In this document: piece by piece, positions 55,432 to 64,000 of the stretch
Layout of the letters: every line of letters begins with the position of its first letter
How positions within the stretch are numbered: position 1 is the stretch's first letter
DNA from: JAICSD01 sp963836665
GTDB lineage: Bacteria > Acidobacteriota > Vicinamibacteria > Vicinamibacterales > 2-12-FULL-66-21
Direction: 5' to 3'
NCBI GenBank assembly: GCA_963836665.1
Contig: CAWIKL010000002.1
Location: 1,054,001-1,118,000, forward strand
DNA length: 64,000 nt
Program-made: the position numbers and the translations under genes
Notes under the pieces: generated by a model
Told to the model about the DNA's origin: nothing
Seen by the model: the letters and a program-made list of their open reading frames with translations, nothing else
Database searches by the model: none

Positions 55432-56286
55432 CTATGCTACGCGCTTTCCCTTCCCTCGCTTCGACGCCCCGGCGCGGCGTGGGGATCCCGCCTTCCTGGC
55501 CGCCCCCGCGCGCTTCTTCCCCGCGAGCGACGCCCGCAGGCGCGCCATCAGATCGACGACTTCCGCCTGTCGCGGCCCGTGATCCTGCGCGACGAGCTTG
55601 GGCGCCTTGCCCTTCACCTTGGCGGTGATCACACGCATCAGGTTGTCCTTGTACTCGTCGGTGTACTTCTCGGGATCCCACTTCGACTCGAGGCTGCCGA
55701 TCAATTGCTTGGCCATGTTGAGTTCCCCGGCACGGATCTCGCCCGCGCGCGGAAAGCGGAATTCGCCGAGGTCCGCCAGTTCATCCGCAAAGCGCATCAT
55801 CGTCAGCACCAGCGCATCGCCGATCGCTTCGACCGCCGCCAGGTGCTGCGCGTCACGGAGGATGATCTTGGCGATCCCGATCCGTTCCGACTCGCGGATC
55901 GCCTCGCGCAGCAGCGCATACGCGCGATCGGCCCCCTTCCCCGGCGTCAGGTAGTACGGCGTCTCGAAGTAGCGCTCGTCGATCTCCTTCGGATCCACGA
56001 AATCGAGGATGTCGATCGTCTTCGTCTTCTCGAGCGCGGCGGTCTTGAAGTCGTCCTTGGTGAGGACGACGAACTGGTTCTTGGCGTACTCGTAGCCCTT
56101 GACCAGATCCTCCCACGCGACGGGTGTGCCTTCCTTCTGGCACACGCGCTCGTAGCGAACCGGCTCCTCGTCCTTCGCGTGCAGCAGCCGGAACTTCGGC
56201 CGGTGGTCGCGCGTCGCCCCGTACAACTCGATCGGGATACTCACGAGCCCAAACGCAATCGAACCCTTCCACATGGAACGAGGCAT
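55432..56286 (-). CDS. ku: Bacterial Ku, non-homologous end joining
   Basis: This 284-aa protein is a complete prokaryotic Ku core: WKGSIAFGLVSIPIELYG at the N-terminus, then VCQKEGTPVAWEDLVKGYEY, and ELNMAKQLIGSL in the dimer region. A Lys/Arg-rich tail (from about 255) resembles the DNA-binding extensions of some bacterial Ku proteins. Ku caps double-strand ends and recruits ligase D, which is not in this window. The ATG at 56286 has GGAG 7 nt upstream and begins the Ku homology; the open frame before it is translated repeat. The stop lies 5 bp from the egtB start on the same strand. Confidence 0.95.
   Translation of the reverse strand: MPRSMWKGSIAFGLVSIPIELYGATRDHRPKFRLLHAKDEEPVRYERVCQKEGTPVAWEDLVKGYEYAKNQFVVLTKDDFKTAALEKTKTIDILDFVDPKEIDERYFETPYYLTPGKGADRAYALLREAIRESERIGIAKIILRDAQHLAAVEAIGDALVLTMMRFADELADLGEFRFPRAGEIRAGELNMAKQLIGSLESKWDPEKYTDEYKDNLMRVITAKVKGKAPKLVAQDHGPRQAEVVDLMARLRASLAGKKRAGAARKAGSPRRAGASKRGKGKRVA
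55434..55439 (-). promoter_or_regulatory. -10 box (TAGCAT) for egtB, embedded in the ku stop region
   Basis: On the minus strand TAGCAT ends 6 nt before the egtB ATG and includes the ku stop codon, so egtB-egtD may have their own leaderless promoter besides read-through from ku. Confidence 0.35.
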
Positions 56287-56304
56287 CCCCCGACTCCTTC
56301 GCTG

Positions 56305-56346
56305 CACGATGGGCGATGGGCGATGGGCGATGGGCGATGGACGACC
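56305..56346 (+). repeat. 7-bp tandem repeat block E (GGCGATG x4 perfect plus two variants), upstream of ku
   Basis: Units CACGATG, four perfect GGCGATG copies and GACGACC run in register immediately upstream of the ku ribosome site. Blocks E and F are in opposite orientation around a terminator hairpin. Confidence 0.8.
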
Positions 56347-56354
56347 GTGAACAG

Positions 56355-56384
56355 AAAAAGCGCCAACCCTCGGAGGGCTGGCGC
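56355..56384 (-). terminator. Intrinsic terminator downstream of the Thr/Gly-rich gene
   Basis: On the minus strand GCGCCAGCCCT pairs with AGGGTTGGCGC (hairpin 56360-56384, loop CCG, one G-U/mismatch), followed directly by TTTTTC (plus-strand A-tract 56355-56359). It terminates transcription from the 57079 start and isolates ku. Confidence 0.85.
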
Positions 56385-56418
56385 CTTCGGCCACGAAGCC
56401 GATACATCCGGCTTTCAG

Positions 56419-56474
56419 CTATCGCCTATCGGTCATCGATCATCGACCATCGACCATCGACCATCGCTCATCGA
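56419..56474 (-). repeat. 7-bp tandem repeat block F (eight CATCG-type units), 3' of Thr/Gly-rich gene
   Basis: Heptads CTATCGC, CTATCGG, TCATCGA twice, CCATCGA twice, CCATCGC and TCATCGA lie in register between the Thr/Gly-rich gene stop and its terminator. Orientation is opposite to block E 75 bp away. Confidence 0.8.
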
Positions 56475-56476
56475 AA

Positions 56477-57079
56477 CTACGAGCAGCTGTCACTGACCAT
56501 CTTCATGGAGGTCACGGTCATCGTGCGCACGCCGCCGCCCTGTGTACCCGCCGCAGCGGTGGTCGAGCTGCCGCCACCCGTCGTGGTAGCCCCGCCCGTC
56601 GTCGTCGCCCCGCCCGTTGTCGTGCCGCCGGCCGCGGTGGTGTCGCCGCCGCGGCGGCCGCCGCCCGCGACCGTGCCGGTCACTTCAATCTTGTGGCCGA
56701 CGTGCTCCTTCAAATCGACGCTCGCCTCGGGACTGAGCATGAGGCTGTTCATGCCCCGGCCGCCTCCCTGGGTCCCGGCCGTGCCCGTGGTCGTCCCACC
56801 AGCCGCCGTCGTCCCGCCTGTCGTCGTGCCGCCGGCCGTCGTCCCGGCGGCGGTGCCGTTGCGGCCGCCCATCCCTTCGATGTTTGTGAGCATGTAGGTG
56901 CCGGCCGTATCGCCGGCGCGAAGACAACCGGTGATCGTGCGCGGTCCGGCGCCGCGCTGGCCGGCCATAGTCGTCTGCGGGTCCTGCGCCGTCGTAGCGG
57001 ACGTACCGGTCGTCGACTGGGCGGCAAGCCCGACCGCGAACATCGCGGCCAGACCGGAAACTGTGAGCAGTCGCTTCAT
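56477..57079 (-). CDS. Exported protein with Thr/Gly-rich repeats
   Basis: The protein has 200 aa. A signal peptide (about 1-20, ending GLAAQ) precedes a small beta domain (RTITGCLRAGDTAGTYMLTNIEG and DLKEHVGHKIEVTGTVAGG, like an OB-fold split in two). Two low-complexity inserts of the GGTTTGG type interrupt it, and a C-terminal strand ends SDSCS. AGGAGG (57089-57094) lies directly against an upstream ATG at 57088 but 9 nt before the ATG at 57079, so 57079 is the start. It ends before repeat block F and the terminator. Its function is unknown. A further 220 bp upstream, to the tRNA, holds only possible tRNA promoter words (TAGGCT at 57279). Confidence 0.7.
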   Translation of the reverse strand: MKRLLTVSGLAAMFAVGLAAQSTTGTSATTAQDPQTTMAGQRGAGPRTITGCLRAGDTAGTYMLTNIEGMGGRNGTAAGTTAGGTTTGGTTAAGGTTTGTAGTQGGGRGMNSLMLSPEASVDLKEHVGHKIEVTGTVAGGGRRGGDTTAAGGTTTGGATTTGGATTTGGGSSTTAAAGTQGGGVRTMTVTSMKMVSDSCS

Positions 57080-57300
57080 GAGTCGCATCCTCCTGATTGG
57101 GCTGTGCTAGGAACGCGCCAGCCTCATACGTGTCATCTGGACGGATTGCAGGAAGCGGGCCACTCGATTGCGCGGATTTGTTGGAGAAAGGCGGGTCTGG
57201 ACCGTGGCACGGCGTAGCGGAGTCGTACAGGTCAACAGGTCGTTTATTCAATAACTGCCAGGTCCGGCCCTGTCGTGCTAGGCTAGAAAGCTGCCTGGAC

Positions 57301-57384
57301 GCGAGAGTGGCGGAACTGGCAGACGCGCCGGACTTAGGATCCGGTGGCCGAAAGGCCGTGGGGGTTCGACTCCCCCCTTTCGCA
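57301..57384 (+). tRNA. tRNA-Leu (anticodon UAG)
   Basis: The class II cloverleaf has acceptor GCGAGAG/CTTTCGC with discriminator A, anticodon stem CCGGA/TCCGG and loop CTTAGGA (anticodon TAG at 57335-57337). A long variable arm GGCC-GAAA-GGCC (57346-57357) and a T arm GGGGG-TTCGACT-CCCCC complete it. The 3' CCA is not encoded. It decodes CUA and probably other CUN codons. Confidence 0.97.
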
Positions 57385-57555
57385 CACCTTCACTCGGCTG
57401 CACTCGCAACCGGGCTTCGGCGTGCACGCACACACTAATCATCGCCATTCCGTGAAGATTCGCACCGACGCCCCCACCGTGATACCGATACGTGAGAGTA
57501 TCGCGGCGATGGGGGGTCCGGGACTTGCGAGCGGCGATATTTCCCCGGACACGAA

Positions 57556-58878
57556 ATGAAGAGCGAGTTTGTAGACGTCAACGAAACGCGCAAGAACCTG
57601 GTCGTGGAAATCGACAGCGACGTCGTCGATCAGGAGATCGACAAGGTGGTGCGCGACTACGGCAAGGCGGCGCGCATCCCCGGGTTCCGTCCCGGCAAGG
57701 TGCCGGCGAAAGTAGTGCGCCAGCGGTTCCGCGACCAGATCCTGCACGACGTCGCGCACGGGCTGATTCCGCGCGCCGTCGACGAGGCGCTGCGCGAGCG
57801 GGGCGTCGAGCCGGTGGACACGCCCGACATCAAGGATGTAGTCGTCGAGGAAGGGCAGCCGCTGAAATTCACCGCGACGTTCGACACGGTACCGCCTATT
57901 GATCCGGGCGACTATGCGACGCTGCGGCTGACGCGTGCGGGCCTGAACGTGGAGAGCGCGGCGGTCGACCAGGCGCTCGAGGGACTGCGCGAGCGGGCCG
58001 CACGTTACGAGCCGGTCGAGGGCCGCGGCGTCTCCGAGGGCGACTCGGTGTTGATGGATCTGGTGCGGACCGAGCGCGCCGCGCCGGCGATCGTGCTGAC
58101 CGATGCCGACGCGCCGGCCTCCGGTGACGGCAAGACCGATCGCCACGACAGCGTGACGGTCGACGTCGGGGCGGCGGCGAACCCGCCCGGCTTCGACGAG
58201 CAGTTGCTCGGGCTGCAGGCGGGGGCCGACAAGTCGTTCGACATCCGCTACCCCGACGACTACACGATCAAGGAGCTTGCCGGGACGACGGTCAACTACG
58301 AGGTGGCGGTGAAGGCCATCCGCAAGCGCATCGTGCCGGAGCTCGATGACGAATTCGCCAAGGACCTCGGGGATTTCGCCTCGCTCGACGCGCTGCGCCA
58401 GCGCGTGCGCGAGGATCTCGAGCACGAGGCGAGACACGAAGCAGAGAGGGAGCTGCGCGGCGAGCTGATGAAGCAGCTGGCGCAGCGGGTCACTTTCGAC
58501 GTGCCGCAGGCGCTGCTCGAGCGCGAGGTCGACCGCCGCGTCGAGGAGTTCGTCCGCCGCTTGATCGACCAGCAGATCGATCCGATGAAGACGAACATCA
58601 ACTGGGAAGAATTCCGCGAGCGGCAGGCGGAGGCCGCGGCGGAGTCGGTGCGCGGGGCGCTGGTGCTCGACGAAGTGGCGCGCCGCGAACAGGTGGCCGT
58701 GGCCCACGAGGACGTGGACGCGGAGGTCGCACGATACGCCGAGCGCACCGGCCGCACGCCCGCGGCCGTCCGGGCCCGGCTCGAAAAGGAGGGGGGCATC
58801 AGTCGGCTCTACGCGGGGTTGCGGCGGGAGCGCGCGATTGACTTCCTGTTATCGCGTGCTACTATCGTACAAACGTAA
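57556..58878 (+). CDS. tig: Trigger factor
   Basis: This 440-aa protein shows the full trigger-factor layout: a ribosome-binding domain with the signature GFRPGK (43-48), a peptidyl-prolyl isomerase domain (about 150-240, GVSEGDSVLMDLVRT) and a long helical C-terminal domain (about 255-440). It holds nascent chains at the ribosome exit. It opens the classic tig-clpP-clpX-lon order, so chaperone and proteases are co-regulated. The 170-bp leader includes a small hairpin (GATAC-GTGAGA-GTATC, about 57491-57506). No strong Shine-Dalgarno precedes the ATG. Confidence 0.97.
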   Translation: MKSEFVDVNETRKNLVVEIDSDVVDQEIDKVVRDYGKAARIPGFRPGKVPAKVVRQRFRDQILHDVAHGLIPRAVDEALRERGVEPVDTPDIKDVVVEEGQPLKFTATFDTVPPIDPGDYATLRLTRAGLNVESAAVDQALEGLRERAARYEPVEGRGVSEGDSVLMDLVRTERAAPAIVLTDADAPASGDGKTDRHDSVTVDVGAAANPPGFDEQLLGLQAGADKSFDIRYPDDYTIKELAGTTVNYEVAVKAIRKRIVPELDDEFAKDLGDFASLDALRQRVREDLEHEARHEAERELRGELMKQLAQRVTFDVPQALLEREVDRRVEEFVRRLIDQQIDPMKTNINWEEFRERQAEAAAESVRGALVLDEVARREQVAVAHEDVDAEVARYAERTGRTPAAVRARLEKEGGISRLYAGLRRERAIDFLLSRATIVQT

Positions 58879-58919
58879 GACTTCCGTTCCAAAGCAGCTC
58901 CCCACAACAGTCAGCCGTC

Positions 58920-58925
58920 TATAGT
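58920..58925 (+). promoter_or_regulatory. -10 box (TATAGT) upstream of clpP
   Basis: TATAGT lies 18 nt before the clpP ATG, so clpP-clpX may be transcribed separately from tig as well as by read-through. Confidence 0.4.
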
Positions 58926-58943
58926 CCCGCGGAACGCGTTCGC

Positions 58944-59549
58944 ATGGCTCAATCTTCTTATTCGCAATTGATTCCGATGGTGGTCGAGCAGACCAACCGG
59001 GGCGAGCGCGCCTACGACATCTTCTCGCGCCTGCTCAAGGACAGCATCATCTTCATCGGCACGCCGATTGACGACAACATCGCCAACCTGGTGATTGCGC
59101 AGATGCTGTTCCTCGAGGCCGAGGACCCGGATCGTGACATCCTGCTCTACATCAACAGCCCGGGGGGCGTGGTCACGGCCGGCATGGCGATCTATGACAC
59201 GATGCAGTTCATCAAGCCCGACGTGGCTACCTACTGCATCGGCCAGGCGGCGTCGGTCGCCGCCGTCCTGTTGGCGGCGGGCGCGCACGGCAAACGGTAT
59301 TCGCTGCCCAATTCGCGTATCCTCATCCACCAGCCGTGGGTGCAGGGACTCGGCGGGCAGACGACCGATATCGACATCCACGCCCGGGAGCTGCTGCGCA
59401 CCCGCGAGCGGCTCAACCAGATCCTGGCCGACCACACCGGCCAGCCCCTGAAACGCATCCAGGACGATACCGAACGGGACTACATCATGGGCGCAGAGCA
59501 GGGGAAAGAATACGGTATTATTGACGACGTCATCCGCAAACGGGCCTAA
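58944..59549 (+). CDS. clpP: ATP-dependent Clp protease proteolytic subunit
   Basis: This 201-aa serine protease has catalytic Ser104 (GQAASVAA), His129 (RILIHQP) and Asp179 (DDTERD). Spacing matches E. coli ClpP apart from one extra residue after the His motif. It forms the 14-mer chamber loaded by ClpX, encoded 5 bp downstream. The N-terminus, MAQSSYSQLIPMVVEQTNRGER, is the usual processed type. Confidence 0.97.
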   Translation: MAQSSYSQLIPMVVEQTNRGERAYDIFSRLLKDSIIFIGTPIDDNIANLVIAQMLFLEAEDPDRDILLYINSPGGVVTAGMAIYDTMQFIKPDVATYCIGQAASVAAVLLAAGAHGKRYSLPNSRILIHQPWVQGLGGQTTDIDIHARELLRTRERLNQILADHTGQPLKRIQDDTERDYIMGAEQGKEYGIIDDVIRKRA

Positions 59550-59554
59550 CCCCA

Positions 59555-60805
<1,251 letters not shown>

Positions 60806-60822
60806 CGCAGCGCAAGGATTCA

Positions 60823-63199
<2,377 letters not shown>

Positions 63200-63841
63200 T
63201 TGAAGCTCATTGAGGCCCGATTCGTCACGAGCGCGACAGGCGCAGGCGACGTCCCGCGCGATGGCATTCCGCACCTGGCGCTCGTCGGGCGATCCAATGT
63301 CGGGAAATCGTCGCTGATCAACGCGCTGGCGAGGCAGAAGTCCCTCGCCCGGACGAGCGCGGCGGCCGGCAAGACGCGGCTCGCGAACCTGTACCGTTTC
63401 GACGTCGACGGGGGCCCCGGTGGTCCCGGACACTGGAGCGTACACCTCGCGGATCTCCCCGGCTACGGATATGCGCGCGGTGGCCGCGAGTCGGTCGCGG
63501 AGCTGCAGACGATTGCGGAATCGTATTTTGGAAGTTTCGATGGCGATGAAGCTTCGTCTCCTTCGCGCCTTCGTTTGGCCGGCGTCCTCCTCATTGTGGA
63601 CGCGCGGCACCCTGGACTCGAATCGGACTTGGATGCGGCGGAATGGCTGAAGACACTCAACGTGAGAACGGCGACGGTCGCGACGAAGGTCGACAAACTG
63701 TCGCGCAGCGAGCGGAACAGGAACCTCAAGGCCCTGGAACGGCAACTCGAAACGGCCGTGCTGCCGATGGCGGCGGTCAACGGCGAAGGACTGGACGATC
63801 TGTGGAAACTGATAGCAAGACTGAGCAGGCACAAGCCGTAG
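63200..63841 (+). CDS. engB: Ribosome-biogenesis GTPase EngB (YsxC)
   Basis: The protein has 213 aa. The G1 motif GRSNVGKS (30-37), G3 DLPGYGYA and G4 TKVDK place it in the TrmE-Era-EngA-EngB superfamily, EngB branch. It acts in 50S subunit assembly. It begins with TTG directly after the lon stop, which is common in this operon order. An insert of about ten residues after G3 (FDGDEASSPSR) is longer than in most relatives. Confidence 0.93.
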   Translation: MKLIEARFVTSATGAGDVPRDGIPHLALVGRSNVGKSSLINALARQKSLARTSAAAGKTRLANLYRFDVDGGPGGPGHWSVHLADLPGYGYARGGRESVAELQTIAESYFGSFDGDEASSPSRLRLAGVLLIVDARHPGLESDLDAAEWLKTLNVRTATVATKVDKLSRSERNRNLKALERQLETAVLPMAAVNGEGLDDLWKLIARLSRHKP

Positions 63842-63876
63842 CGGAGAAACCCGCGGCGGTCGCCGAGAGGAAACCC

Positions 63877-64000
63877 ATGGACGAGAAGCAGCCGGAGGGC
63901 CCGCAGCAGCCGCCCCGCCAGCCGCAGGCGCCCGAGACCAAGGTCGACCTGGCGACGCTCAAGGAGATGAGCACGCAGGAGCTGACCAAGGTCGCCAAGC
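63877..64000 (+). CDS. rho: Transcription termination factor Rho, N-terminal fragment
   Basis: Only 41 codons are in the window: a Gln/Pro-rich lead (MDEKQPEGPQQPPRQPQAPE) and the first helix of the Rho N-terminal domain (VDLATLKEMSTQELTKVAK). That helix precedes the RNA-binding cold-shock domain in Rho, and Q/P-rich leads before it are common. The gene starts 35 bp after engB with GAGAGG upstream. The call rests on one helix, so it is probable rather than certain. Confidence 0.7.
   Translation, partial: MDEKQPEGPQQPPRQPQAPETKVDLATLKEMSTQELTKVAK

Overview
The window is a high-GC, densely coded chromosomal segment with 44 protein genes (two cut by the window edges, two carrying single-base frameshifts) and one tRNA. 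There is no rRNA, insertion sequence, prophage or CRISPR array. Hanks-type kinases joined to TolB/WD40-like, TPR or enzyme domains, a sortilin-type BNR protein, many secreted proteins with Ig-like or carboxypeptidase-regulatory domains, and a tig-clpP-clpX-lon-engB-rho block together suggest an Acidobacteriota member, possibly Vicinamibacteria. That placement is inference from gene content only.

Left part (1-30 kb). The end of a bactofilin gene faces two closely related solitary mreB genes (326-1333 and 3558-4574) that enclose a tyrosine-phosphatase-like gene, a STAS-domain gene and a small secreted protein. A signalling and cell-surface stretch follows: a kinase with a TolB-like propeller, a 1395-aa secreted Ig-repeat protein, a kinase-PEGA-FGE-hydrolase fusion, and a kinase-TolB-TPR protein. 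After these come a secreted cupin, a beta-hydroxyacid dehydrogenase, a sortilin-like protein overlapping an APC permease, a GAF histidine kinase and a giant CPBP membrane protease.

Middle part (30-47.5 kb). An exported LamG-like protein, a YfcC-type carrier, an M61 aminopeptidase and a YhcH-family protein run together on the plus strand. A complete AddA-AddB-like helicase-nuclease pair lies on the minus strand. A frameshifted Old Yellow Enzyme gene, a GNAT acetyltransferase and several small exported proteins follow, among them a Spy-like protein and a 57-aa zinc-ribbon-like protein whose start site can be locked in an RNA stem.

Right part (47.5-64 kb). A 1380-aa secreted nuclease, a WYL regulator, the ergothioneine genes egtB-egtD, ku, a Thr/Gly-rich exported protein with a clear intrinsic terminator, and tRNA-Leu(UAG) lead into the protein quality-control operon, which runs off the end inside rho.

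Two patterns cross gene boundaries. A degenerate 7-bp tandem repeat (core CGATG/CATCG) occurs at six places, inside addA-like and egtB and next to addB-like, ku and the Thr/Gly-rich gene. Many genes have a TATAAT-like hexamer only 5-14 nt before the start codon and no Shine-Dalgarno site, which suggests widespread leaderless or near-leaderless transcripts beside genes with strong Shine-Dalgarno sites.
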